Below, in pieces: positions 1 through 23,170 of a stretch of DNA of 27,996 nucleotides; position 1 is the first letter of the stretch, and every line of letters begins with the position of its first letter. A model generated the notes under the pieces. That model had not been told where the DNA came from. It saw nothing but the letters and a program-made list of their open reading frames with translations, and did not search any database. A program made the position numbers and the translations under genes. The stretch is from Salpingoeca rosetta. Lineage: Eukaryota; Opisthokonta; Choanoflagellata; Craspedida; Salpingoecidae. The DNA is taken from positions 654,469-682,464 of the forward strand of contig NW_004754897.1 in assembly GCF_000188695.1 (NCBI RefSeq). Direction: 5' to 3'.

Positions 1-174
1 GTGTGTTTTGTGTGTGTGTGTGTGTGTTTTGTGTGTGTGAAGGTAAACAAGGTTGCGCTGTGTCTCTCTCCCACCCTCCCCCTCTCCCCTGTTTACCAGT
101 CCCTCTCACTTTACTCACCCGACCACCACCACCACCACCACCGCCGCCATCATCTCAACCTCTACCCTGCGCAG

Positions 175-3683
<3,509 letters not shown>

Positions 3684-3912
3684 CACCTACGTGTGTGTGC
3701 GTGTGCGTGCGTGTCTGTGATGTGTGATGTGATGTGTGTGTGCGTGTCTGTGATGTGTGTGTGTTGTGTTGTGTTGTGTGAACTTGCACTCCTCTGCTCC
3801 TTTTGCTTCTTCTTCTGTGTTGGGAGGACCTTCAATCAGTTTCAAGTCCAGTGGGCGGTTTTGCCCTTTGCATCTCGCGCGAATACACACGAGCAAACGA
3901 GGCAAGCCAAGC
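3684..3912. other. Short intergenic spacer between ENO4-like gene and polymerase kappa
   Basis: 229 bases between the TGA of the upstream gene and the first good ATG of the next, both on the plus strand. It holds GT-rich sequence with TGTGATG and TGTTGTG variants, then a T-rich patch near 3797-3815. It must contain the 3' UTR of one gene and the promoter or 5' UTR of the other. No AATAAA or TATA box was recognised. Confidence 0.6.
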
Positions 3913-8135
<4,223 letters not shown>

Positions 8136-8817
8136 TGGTGGATGCTGTCGTGTCGTGCGTGTGCGTGTGTTCGGGCAAGAACGGACAACTTGCATTGCAC
8201 ACACACGCACGCACGCACACACACACACACGCGCGCGTGTTGATATGTCTGTCTGTGATATCTGAGGATAAGAGCATCGCATTTATTTCTAAACGAAACA
8301 GAACCAACAACAGCAACAAAACACCATCAAACCGTTGAGCGAGCAGTCACCCGTGCACCATTAGCGGGTATACAGGAGGGAGAAGAGAGAGAGAGAGAGA
8401 GAAAGGGGGGGGGGGCATTTAACACAGGAGGGGAAGAGCACACGAAGAATGAAAGCACAGGTCACAAACCAGAGGAGAAAAAAAAAAAGGAGCAACAAAA
8501 TGGAGAGGGCCAAAGATCGACGGGGACGGGCGATGATGGGATGTGATGCGTATGCACAAGCACAGAGTGGAGGAATCAGACGACTGCATCTCACAGTTTA
8601 AGGTCCATGGGATAGCAGCAGGGGCAACACGTTGTGGCACCAGTGCACACACAGAGGCGTGCTGGCGTGTGCATGAGAGATGAGTGTGGAGGAAAGAGGA
8701 CACGGAAGGGGGGGGGGGCATCAGACACGCGTTAGTTCAAGACAGGGAGGGGGGAAGGGAGGGGTAGTTGTGACGGCAGCAATAACAGCGAGGAGGCCGA
8801 TGAAGGGGTGTTGAGCG
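8136..8817. other. Convergent intergenic region between POLK and PPP2R2 3' ends
   Basis: No coding signal is seen. It contains CG/CA-rich sequence (8190-8240), a TTTATT at 8282-8287 that reads AATAAA on the minus strand, a GA run followed by a G10 tract (8387-8416), an A-rich patch (8478-8488) and another G tract near 8709-8718. The two genes converge here, so both 3' UTRs and cleavage sites should lie within it. The minus-strand AATAAA is far (about 530 bases) from the PPP2R2 stop, so its use is uncertain. Confidence 0.6.
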
Positions 8818-12904
<4,087 letters not shown>

Positions 12905-13593
12905 CGTGTGTTTGTGTTGTCACGAAGATGCCAATGCGCGCTCGTTGGAGCCGTGTGTCGGCCGTGTAGCTGTCTTGCTGGTCGCTGCTTGTCGATCGAC
13001 ACGCTGTCTGTCCTTTCGTGCGTCTGAGTGCGAGTCCTTGGCTGCTGTGCTTGCTTGCTGTGCTTGTTTGCTGGATGCTGCGCTGCCTGTTGTTGATGGT
13101 GGTGGTGCGGCCGTTTCTCTTCCTCCTTCCTCTCCTTCTTCTTCTTCGTCTTGTCTGTCTGTCGGTTGTTCGTTCGTGTGGTGAATTCCCTCGTTGCTAT
13201 CCACCACCTACGATTCGCAACGCATTCACGTCAGCCAATGCGCACAAATTTCCGCTGACTCAGCGAATTCTGGCTGCCGCGAAACTTTGATGATGTGACA
13301 TGGCGCTGATGCAACCGCGACCTTCATCAACGTCATCGTTCCTTTTTGAACGCATCGCTCGCGTCGCCAACCACACACCACGCGCACCACGAGCCAAGCT
13401 CAGCAACCACTTTGAACCACCACCACACATCACCACGTGTGTTGGCTAGTTATTCGTCAGTTCATTCATCATCGACACGGCACACGCACATACGCACACA
13501 GACACACACACACACAGCCACACACACACATTTTCACGCACACACGCACACACAGACACACACTTTTACACGCAACAACAACTGCATATCGCC
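12905..13593. promoter_or_regulatory. Divergent promoter region between PPP2R2 and PDE12-like genes
   Basis: The two start codons face away from each other across 689 bases, so both promoters must lie here. At the middle is a tight cluster: ACGTCA (13228-13233), CCAAT (13235-13239) and TGACTCA (13256-13262). The last sits inside the near-perfect palindrome CGCTGACTCAGCG (13253-13265), which resembles a Maf/AP-1 site. The PPP2R2 side is CTT/CTG-rich, and the PDE12 side ends in a CA-rich stretch just before the ATG. No TATA box was recognised. Factor assignments are by motif resemblance only. Confidence 0.5.
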
Positions 13594-16500
13594 ATGATGG
13601 AAGACAACTTTGTGCTCGTGCACCACACGCACGACGAGGACATTGAGGTTGCGCATCAGAAGCAGCTGTTGAAGCAGCTGCAGCAGCGCGAGGAGAAGCG
13701 CCAAGAGCGCCTCAAACGCCAGGAGGCGAGGCTCAGGCGCCAGATGGAGAGAGAGCAAGGCATCAGCACCAGCACGGCAGACAATAACGTCTTTACCGAG
13801 GGGCAAGGGGATCAGGAGGAGCAGGAGGACGATGATGACGACGTGCCCAACGACGTGATGGTGCCGGAACTGGCGCGCAACATGTACATGCACATGCTCA
13901 TTCGCTGCAACGGCCGCGATGTCCTGCTCAAGCGTGAGATTGACGGCCCGCTCCCGCCAACGCTTGCCCGCATCGCCAAGAAGTTTAAAATGAAGGCTGA
14001 CGACGTGCGCGTGGATACGCAGGGCGCCAGCACGCCCACCCAAGCCCCGACGATCGGCGCTGAGCCTGTGAAGCGCGATGCTGTGGAGCAGCCGCAAGCA
14101 ACAACGACGACAACGCCATCCGCAGCCACAGCCGCCACCACGGCTACGGCAACGACCGCGACAGCGCCGGCTGTGCCGCAAATGATCACGGTGACGGACG
14201 AGCACGCGGAGACGCGCGTCGACGCGACGTCGCCCACCGTCGGCGCAGCAGAGGACGTGTACGGCAACCCGATCAACACGAACACCAAGGACCCGAGCAA
14301 GCTGTCCAACTACTGGGCATTCCGCCAGGGCTGTGCGCTTGTGCTGGGCGATCAGCAGCTGCCCGTGTATCACCACGCGCCGGTGGTGGTGTCGCTGTTT
14401 GTGCGCGGGTTCCCCATGGTCGGCAGCATGCTGCACCCCATGGCAACCCTGCACAACTGCACGGCCAACACCTGCAAGTGGGCGTGGTACCGCACCTCCA
14501 AGTACGTGTCGCACAAGGTCATTGAGCGCGTGGACGCGTTTGGACAGCACGCCAACATCGAGGTCTCGGAGGCGGACGGCGACGTGCTTGTGGCCACGAC
14601 CCGCCGCTACACCCCGACCGCAGACGACATTGGCCACCGCCTCATCTGCATGTGCACCCCCGTCAACGAGCTGTGCGCAGGCATCCCCGTGTGTGTCCTT
14701 GTTGGTTCGCGTGATGACACCCGCATCAACCGCCAAGACTTTTACACCAGCGGTACCGACAACAACGACAGCGGCAACGGCAACGACAACGGCAGCAGCG
14801 TTGAGACGCCAGCAGCGCGATGCCAGCGCCTGTCCCGGTCCGTGTGCGAGATGCAGCTGCACCCTGTCGTGCTTGCCCGCCACGCCTTTGCGCAGAGCCG
14901 CGAGCTCTCGCCAGGCATGATGCGCGTGGTCTCGTACAATATCCTGCACGACATGTTTTGTGATGGCACGTTTGCGCTGGAGCACCTGTACCCGTACCTC
15001 GACCCGATCCACGCCAAGACCAACTACCGCCACCGCCGCATTGCCGAGGAGATTGCAGGCTACCTGCCAGACTTTGTCTGCCTGCAGGAGGTTGGACACG
15101 CAGAGTTTCACGAGGTGCTCGAGCCACGCCTCGGTGCAGCAGGTGCGTTGCTGCTGGTGGGGCGCTGTCGGCAGTGGTTGATGGTGTGATGGTGACGGCG
15201 GTGGTGATGGTGGTGGCAGCAATGCGTTTCTGGTGGTGGCTATGTGTTTGAAGCCCGTGGTGGTGGTGGTGGTGGTGGTGGTGGTGGTGGTGGTGGTGGG
15301 ACAAGGGTGTGGCCGAAGATCGTGACAAACGACCCCACAGCGTGTTTACCATGTGCTTGCGTTACCTTTCACTGACACCCCCTCCCTCCTTTCGCCAACG
15401 ACTTGTCGATTTGACGTTCAGGTCTGCATGGCGTGTATGCGAACAAAATCAGCCAGCAGCGCTGGGGGATGGCCACGTTCTTCCGCCGTGAAAGGTACAG
15501 CATTGTGTGTGTGTGTGTGTGGTGTGTGTGTGTGTGTGTGCTTGCATTTGTTGAAGTCTCGCTCGGCGCTGAACTATTCTTGAAACCCTCCACGCCTCAC
15601 ATCCGTTTCTTGCTCACCCGATGTTCCTCTGTGCTCAATCGCCACCCCCACCACGACCACCGCCGCCACCATCATCACCATTTGCCATTTCCATCATCAC
15701 CATTCCGACCACCGCCGCCACGACGACGGCGACGACTGCGTGTCAGGTGGTCGCTGCTTGAGGCGCACCGGCTCAACCTGACGCGACAGTGGCGCGTGCA
15801 CAGCACTATTGCAAGTGTGGCATCGTCCCAGCCTGCGCTGCAGGATCAGCTTGAGAACAGCACGACCGTTGCCCAGCTGCTGCTGCTGCAGTGTGCAGAC
15901 GGCAGCCGCCACTATGACGGCCAGCTCCTGTGCGTGGTGAACTGCCATCTCTTCAGCCACCCAATGGCCCCGCACGTGCGCGTGATCCAGGCCGCCGTGA
16001 TTGCTGCGGAGATCAAGGACCGCTTTGGTGCCGTGCCCGTCATCTGGTGTGGTGACTTCAACGCCAACCCAAATGCAGCCGTTGTCCAGTTTCTTCACCA
16101 CCGCTCGGTCCGTCATCACGCTGACTTTCTTGCTTGCTTCGTGTGTGTGTGTGTGTGCGTGTGCGTGCGTGTGTGTGTGTGTGTGTGTGCGTGTGCGTGT
16201 GCGTGTGCGTGTGCGTGCGTGTGTGCACGTGGGCTGGTATGTCTTCGAACATGGTTCTTTTGAGTGCGATACCTTGAACGCTCTTGTTAACCCTTCCATA
16301 CACACACACACACGCACACAGATTGAGGAGACACACCCCGTGTGGGCGGAGGGCGCGTGCATCACACGGTTCAAGTCTGCCACAAAGGCCCAGCGCGAGG
16401 CCAACTGGCACAGCGTGCTAGGTAGCGCTGAGGTGCACATGGCTCGCTCCTACTTTGCCACGCTTGCCTCCGCGGACACGCAGTTGCTCAGCCCTGTCGC

Positions 16501-17266
16501 CATGTTCTCCTACACGGACGCGCACGGCGCTGAGGGGCTTGCGGCAACAAAGGCGTTTGGCGAGGATGCGATGCGCGCGTGCACGCAGGAGGGCGGCCTG
16601 TCGTACCAGGACTTCTTTGGAGCGCTGGTCGACCTCCGCTTGGAGGCGCCGGACCTCTTTTCCGCCCTGCAAGACAACGCCCCTCCCATCGATGACCTCC
16701 GCAGTGGCATGGGCAGCCGCACCAACAGCACAAGCGGTGGTCTTCGCAGCAGGCTCGCCTCGTCCCCGACAACAACAGTAGCGCCACACGCCGCACCAGC
16801 ACAGCAACAGCAGCAGCAAGGGGAAGAGGAGTCGTTGGCGAGCAGCAGGACACCAGATCCTGCACTGACGCGGGCTGCCATCAGCAGTGCCGCTCTCACG
16901 GTTCCATCGCCGTCCTCGCAGCACCTGCAGCTGCGTGACAGCGGCGCCAGCACCACCTCCATCGTCAGCCTTGCGTCGCGTGCGCTTGTGTCCGGGTTTG
17001 GGCTGAGCTCGTTCTCCATGGCGCTGCAGCACAACCTTGAGCTGCACTGCTCTGTTCGCCAGCCCACGTACAGTGCCGGCATCCCCGCCAAGCCCGAGCA
17101 GGTGGACTATGTCTTCTACACCCCGCAGATCCAAATGCGCATGGAGCAGCCGCCCACGTTTGCGTTTCACCACATTGAGAACGGCCTCCCCAGCGAATTC
17201 CTGCCGTCTGACCATGTTGCCTCTGTTGTCGATTTCGCGTGGAACCGCATGGCCCTGCAACAGTAA
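13594..17266 (+). CDS. PDE12: PDE12-like EEP nuclease (2',5'-phosphodiesterase/deadenylase family)
   Basis: PDE12 hydrolyses 2',5'-oligoadenylates and poly(A) tails; the animal enzyme is mitochondrial. Exons: 13594-15142, 15422-15494, 15747-16107, 16322-17266 (2928 nt, 975 aa), phases matching. ATG 13594 is followed at once by a second ATG. A charged coiled coil (about 20-57, Gln/Glu/Arg-rich) and a conserved-looking block (about 84-155) precede an Ala/Thr linker. Next comes the beta-rich PDE12 N-terminal domain (about 230-375) with YTPTADDIGHRL. The exonuclease-endonuclease-phosphatase fold starts at about 444 with VSYNILHD (N449). It continues with CLQEV (E499), VNCHLF, CGDFNAN (D644, N646), VDYVFY and PSDHV (D958, H959), so the catalytic set is complete. 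Some 130 residues (about 759-890), Ser/Gln-rich in part, are inserted before the strand preceding VDYVFY. No N-terminal targeting peptide is visible, so the location may be cytosolic. One donor is GTCCGT at 16108. Confidence 0.9.
15259..15299. repeat. (GGT)n repeat in PDE12-like first intron
   Basis: About 13 GGT units in the intron 15143-15421. A TGGTGATGG-rich flank precedes it. Confidence 0.9.
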
Positions 17267-17602
17267 ACAAAGAAATCTGCTGCAACGGCACTGCGGCCAC
17301 CACCGCCACTACCACCACCACCGGTAACGACGAGGGGTGGTGGCCACACCTGCAAGAGGGCATCTGGTGTGCCCGCAACAACCAAGTAGTCATTGTGAAT
17401 AGGCGAGGCGGGAGCTCCCTTACTGAAAACTAAATTATGGTGGGAGCGTCAGGTGTTTTCGTCACACCAACCACAACCACGCCCGTCTGTTGGTGATTGA
17501 TATAATGGCTTGTAAGGTGGAAGGAATAGCGTCGCAGGTCGTGTCACATTCCTGTGATGTGATTTGTTTCGAATACAAAGGAACAACACCCACACTAGCA
17601 GC
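17267..17602. promoter_or_regulatory. Intergenic region upstream of the hedge-vWA-lectin gene
   Basis: 336 bases between the PDE12-like TAA and the next ATG on the same strand. It starts with a CCACCACC-rich patch and then turns AT-richer. A TATAATG at 17501-17507 lies about 100 bases before the ATG and is the only TATA-like element seen. Its function is a guess from position and composition. Confidence 0.35.
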
Positions 17603-17981
17603 ATGAGGTTTCTCGCAGCTACCATCGTGGCTACGGCCCTGCTCGCGACAATGGCCTCCGCCCTCAGCCCAGGTCAAACCTCGCCCAGTAACACGGACGA
17701 GGCCGATGTGTCTGGGGTTGCCGTCGATTACATTGACATTGGCAGTGCCGCATATGAGGCGTTGAACAACTTTGACACCTTCGTTGGCACCTCCGTGAGT
17801 TTGGCAGTGCTGGCGTGCTGATAGCATCGTAGAATCATGCCCTTCTTATCTCGTGTCGAACCAACACATACTAAAGCATCTGCACCGACATTGCCTCAAA
17901 CTGGCTTGCACACACGAGGCCCAACAACGCTGAAACGCTTCCCCAAGCCACGTTGCACTCTCTGTTTCCATCACCCACTCA

Positions 17982-18038
<57 letters not shown>

Positions 18039-20803
18039 AACAGCATGGTATTGTGTTCGACAAGGAGTCGCACAAGCTGATGACCCAGTACATGGCACAG
18101 CTTCTTCAAGCCCTTGACAACGCCATTGGCGAGGACATTGCTGTTGTCCGCGGGTTCCAGTCACGCCCCCAAGTCCCAACATCGGCCCCCTCACTCCTTG
18201 ATGTTGGTCGCGCCCTTCGACTTCGGTACAAAGCGGATGGCAGTGCATCCTCCGATGCCCGCCTCAGCACCCTTGCCCAGGCCTGCATCAACGCCGGCTT
18301 TGACTTTGTGGCTGTGCCCGCAGACACGACCACAGACAACTACGTCTATGTCAGCACCCCCAAGATGGACTGCGGTGACGCTGTTGCAGACCTTCTGTTC
18401 ATTCTCGATGGCTCCGGCTCTGTTGGCTCTGGCAACTTTCAGACCATGCTCAACTTTGCCCAGGAGGTGGTGTCCTTCTTCGACGTCGCACCCGACAAGA
18501 CGCGTGTTGCTGCCATGGTCTATGACAGCTCCAACTACCGCAAGTTTGATTTTGACTACATTCAGTCCGTCTCCAAGCAGCAGCTCATCAACTACTTCGA
18601 CACGTTCGCCTACCCTGATGGTGAGCGACAGAGCGGTTGACGTGATTTGCTGCTTTGGTGCAGATAATTTGGATATGAATGAATGCTGTTTGTCGGTGTG
18701 CGCCTTGAGCATCTTGACTTACACTCTCACCTCCCTCCTTGTGGGTTTCCCTGCTGCAGGTGGTACGGAGACTGGCAGCGCCCTCTCCTTTGCTCTCAGC
18801 AGCATGTTCGTCACATCCCGCGGGGTGAGCGTGTACATGTGTGTGTGTGTGTGTGCGGGTCGATGTGCGTGTTCATGTTCATGTGCTGTTTGCACATGAC
18901 CCCACAGCAAGTTCCCCAATGTGGGCGCCTGTCTTCTTTGAGCTCACACCTGTCTTGCATCTGTGTGCGCATAGGCTCGCGACTTGAGCGAGGGTGTGCC
19001 TCGTGTTGCCATTGTTATCACGGACGGCAAATCCGGCGACGATGTTTCTGCACCAGCGCAGGCCCTTCGCGACGCTGGCGTTACTCTCTATGCTGTCGGT
19101 GAGAACGGAAGTGGATAGCGTTGGGGATTCTGAGGTTGAGTTTGACGAGACGAGATAGAGGTGTGGAAGATTGTGGACACACCCAGCGGGAGTGAGCTTG
19201 CGAGGTTCATACGATAAGTATCACTCACCACTAATAAATGACACCACGCTGCAACTTCGACACGAACAGGCATCTCTGGTGCTGATGTGAGCGAGTTGAA
19301 CCAGATTGCCAGCCCACCTGTTGAGGACAACGTTGTCTTCATTGACACGTTCAGCGAGTTCTCCGCCCTTGCCTCGAAGATTTCCCGCGCCAACTGCGAC
19401 CAGCCTGCTAGTGTCTCCTCCGACATTGACGTGCGTGTGTGCGTGTGTGTGTGTGTGTGTCTGTCTGTCCAAGAGCAGACATGGGATCTCCTTCGCCTTG
19501 CTCGCCCTCTAACAACCCTTTCAATCACTGCACCATCCCTTGCTATCGTCGCTGTCGTGCAGATTGAGGTCAACAACACCTCCCCCGGTGACATCCGCTA
19601 CTACCGCCCGGACCTTGATGGGCTCACAGAGTCCGTCCTCATCGTTGTTGAAACTACCGGTGGCGCAACGTAAGTGAGAGCTAGTGTGTGTGCGCGTGTG
19701 CGTGTGTGTGTGTGGGGGGGTTGGGGGTTGGGGGGGGGGTTGGGGGAGGTGCGCAAGTGCGTGCGTGTTTGTTTCCTGCCCGAGTCGACCATCGTTGTCT
19801 CGCCTCTTTTCCTCCACACTAACACAAACACAAACACAAACACAAACACAAACACAAACACAAACACAAACACAAACACAAACACAAACACACACACACA
19901 CACTACAGTGATCTGTACGTGTCGACCAACCCCAACCCTGGTCCATTCAACTATGACTATGCTGTGGAGAACGACGACGCAATCAAGGCAGTGCTGGTGG
20001 ACAACACTGGCAACGAGGACTACTACGTGAGCGTGCGCAGCCGTTCCGACGACCCCGCAGACACCGTCAGCTACCGTGTGATAATCACCAACGCCATTTT
20101 CCAAGGCAACGCCAGCTACACCATCTACGTCAGCACCGACGAGAACGTTGCAGGCACTCCCATCTTCACGCTGCCGCCACTCCGCAGCTTCGACGTTGTG
20201 CCCTCGTTCATGTTTGACCTGTTTGGTCCGGATGAGGACAAGTTTGTGCTCGTCAACGACAGCGAGGTGGTGCTGACGGCCCCACTCGAGTTTGGCAAGC
20301 GGCACGTGGTTGCCATTGAGGGCATCGACGAAGCCAACAATCTCGCTGGCGGCATTGCCCTCAACGTCATCTACAACGAGATGCCGTGGACGGCCAGCCC
20401 CGACAATGGCCACGAGTACCAGATCAACTACCTGAAGAAGCTCAACTGGTTCGACGCCAAGGAGGCGTGCGAGGCAAACAACGCCCAGCTTGCCTCCGTG
20501 TCCTCAGTGCAGGAGAACAACTGGCTTGCCGAGCTCGCCCTCAACACCACCCTCGGCTCTGGTCTGCATCAAGCCTGGCTTGGCGGCCACTTCCCGCCCG
20601 TGTTCGCTTGGACCGACGGCTCTGCCGCCACCGACTTTGGCTTCCCGTGGAGCGTCGAGGACAACGACCCGCACGCGCACTGCCGCTTCAATTGCCTTGC
20701 CCTCAAGTTCAAGGACAAGAAGACCACGCCCGCTAGCGAGTGGAAAGATCTCCGCTGCGGTCGCAAGCGCGCGTACATCTGCAAGCGCCCCATCGCTGCT
20801 TGA
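17603..20803 (+). CDS. Secreted hedge (Hedgehog-N-like) / vWA / cadherin-like / C-type lectin protein
   Basis: Exons: 17603-17794, 18044-18620, 18760-18824, 18975-19098, 19270-19430, 19563-19669, 19909-20803 (2121 nt, 706 aa), all phases matching. The first 20 or so residues form a signal peptide with a likely cut after MASA. Residues about 45-175 resemble the Hedgehog N-terminal signalling domain, seen in [13 protein letters not shown], then [13 protein letters not shown] and [14 protein letters not shown] vWA domain (about 180-355) has an intact MIDAS: DGSGS at 186-190, GGTETG and ITDGKSGDD. The next region (about 365-465) is a beta-sandwich resembling those after vWA domains. About 465-565 resembles one degenerate cadherin repeat (APLEF, then [12 protein letters not shown]). 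A C-type lectin domain (about 575-704) has AWLGG, FAWTDGS, WKDLRC and YIC. No membrane segment or Hint domain is seen, so it should be soluble and extracellular. Role unknown; adhesion or matrix function is inferred from domains. Confidence 0.82.
17981..18036. repeat. (CA)n microsatellite in hedge-vWA gene intron 1
   Basis: A pure CA tract ending a few bases before the acceptor AG at 18042-18043. Confidence 0.95.
19714..19748 (+). other. Second intronic G-quadruplex-prone tract
   Basis: Runs of 5 or more G with TT loops, about 45 bases after the GTAAGT donor at 19670 in the hedge-vWA gene and on its coding strand. The pattern matches the tract at 1761-1793. Confidence 0.75.
19821..19904. repeat. 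(ACAAAC)n hexamer repeat grading into (CA)n
   Basis: About 11 units of a CA-variant hexamer, followed by pure CA and then the acceptor AG at 19907-19908 of the hedge-vWA gene's last intron. Confidence 0.92.
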
Positions 20804-20882
20804 GCCGCAGCATAGGGTGGAGTTTGCCGCATGGAACGGCAAAGACTTCTCGACTACTTGGCGTTGTCTTGCTCTTGTGATG

Positions 20883-20907
20883 TCAGAGTTCACTTGCTTT
20901 CTCTCTC

Positions 20908-21001
<94 letters not shown>

Positions 21002-23138
21002 GGGGACGCTCGTATCCCGATTCGCTATCAGTACACCACAAGCTGCTTTCATTTCTGGTTTCCACTCCAAGTAAGTGAGGGATGCTCGAGACACACTAAA
21101 GGGGGAGGAGGGAAGCATACACAATCAAGCACACATCAAGTGCAGCGGACACGAAAAGGGATGAAGAGCCGGCACGATGCATGGTCACCATGTTGGCACG
21201 ATTGCACTTCTTTGCTTCTCACTACAACAAACTCGCGCAGCGCCAGCATCGTCATCCACTTCAGCAGCACGTCATCGCAGTAGTCGCTGTGGTGCAGCTG
21301 CCTCATCTGACAGGCCACCAGGCTCAGCGCAATGGCCGTCATTAATGACAGCTTGAAGTCGAGGCCCGGCTCCAGGTTGTTGGCGTCCAGAAACGCAACC
21401 AGGTCGCGCGGCTCCAAGCGCGGGTGCAGCTGCTGGCATGTTCCATGTGGTGGCGTGATGGTGGTTATGCTTATCGATGCGCCTACAGTGTGTGTGTGTG
21501 TGTGTGTTGGGGACGCTCGTATCCCGATTCGCTATCAGTACACCACAAGCTGCTTTCATTTCTGGTTTCCACTCCAAGTAAGTGAGGGATGCTCGAGACA
21601 CACTAAAGGGGGAGGAGGGAAGCATACACAATCAAGCACACATCAAGTGCAGCGGACACGAAAAGGGATGAAGAGCCGGCACGATGCATGGTCACCATGT
21701 TGGCACGATTGCACTTCTTTGCTTCTCACTACAACAAACTCGCGCAGCGCCAGCATCGTCATCCACTTCAGCAGCACGTCATCGCAGTAGTCGCTGTGGT
21801 GCAGCTGCCTCATCTGACAGGCCACCAGGCTCAGCGCAATGGCCGTCATTAATGACAGCTTGAAGTCGAGGCCCGGCTCCAGGTTGTTGGCGTCCAGAAA
21901 CGCAACCAGGTCGCGCGGCTCCAAGCGCGGGTGCAGCTGCTGGCATGTTCCATGTGGTGGCGTGATGGTGGTGGTGGGGAGGAGAGATTGGTGGTTGGTG
22001 TGATGAGTGGAAGTTGTGTGTATCAGCAGTAGTCGTGGTGGATGGGAGTCACAAACAGACAGAGACAGACAGGCACACACACACACACACACACAGACAC
22101 ACAGACAGACACACACACACACACACACCTGTAGCCGATGAAGACGTCGTATCACTCCTGCAGGCCGAGGACTGGCAGGAGAGGACCATACTTGGGCGAC
22201 CAAGTCATTGGGCGACAGCAGGTGTTCGTCAACCCACAGCCGCGTCCTGTCGACGTGGAGCACGCTGTTTTCACCTGCAGAGAGTACAGCAGGTGGAGAC
22301 GAACATGCGTTGTGAGTTGGAGATGAGCGGTTAGAGAAGGTCAACACGACTGCTGGTGTAGGTTGTTGACCCATCACACATGCACCCGCTCGCACACACA
22401 GCGGCTGCAAGGATATACACGTGCGTGCCAAGAAAGACAGCGCATGGCAGCCGCCTCCAATGACAGCTGGGTGCCCACGCTCACTTGAGTTGCGTGACAG
22501 CCGTGTTGTGCGTCAGCGCGTCTGCCAACGCCACAGCACCGTCCGGTGCAAGCTGTCAACATGCAAAGCAGTGGTCACTGGTAACGACGGAAAAGAGGAG
22601 CAAGGGGAGGGATCGTGAGTGGCAAGCGAAGGGGGTAGAAGGGTACACTGACATCACACACGGGCTTCAGCCACTGGCTTCAGGTGTGCTGTGCCACAGC
22701 GTGGCATTGCGCTCAGCCATGAACTGGGGGTGGGCTGTGCAATCACAACACACGCCAACGACACTTCTCTCCCATGCATGGGTTGTGTCAAGACTCACTT
22801 GAGCCGCGCGATGGTCGCATTGTGCTTCAGCCCTTGTGCCAACGCTGTAGCGCCCTCGGGGCTGATGTGGTTGCTGCTCAGGCTGTAGCCCCACAACCAA
22901 AACCACGATGGTGGGAGGGGAGGGGAAAGGGAAGGTAGGGGTGGTTGGTCATGAGCCAAGGGCGAAGGCAGCACGAGGAACATGACATGGCATGATGGAA
23001 GCGGTGCGCATGACGGTAGCTGCTGAATCAGTGGCGCGTGTCGCATGCAATCCATATGTGCACGCACGCACGCACTCGAGTCTTGTGACGGTGGTGTTGT
23101 CCTTGACAGCCACTGCAAGTGCGCGCATTCCACCATCG

Positions 23139-23170
<32 letters not shown>

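Noticed and set aside
13534..15222. A 562-codon open frame on the minus strand
   Set aside because: It lies antisense to the PDE12-like first exon, which has clear family motifs and phase-matched splicing. GC-rich codons leave the opposite strand open by chance.
16418..17260. A 280-codon minus-strand open frame
   Set aside because: Antisense shadow of the last PDE12-like exon, with no recognisable domain.
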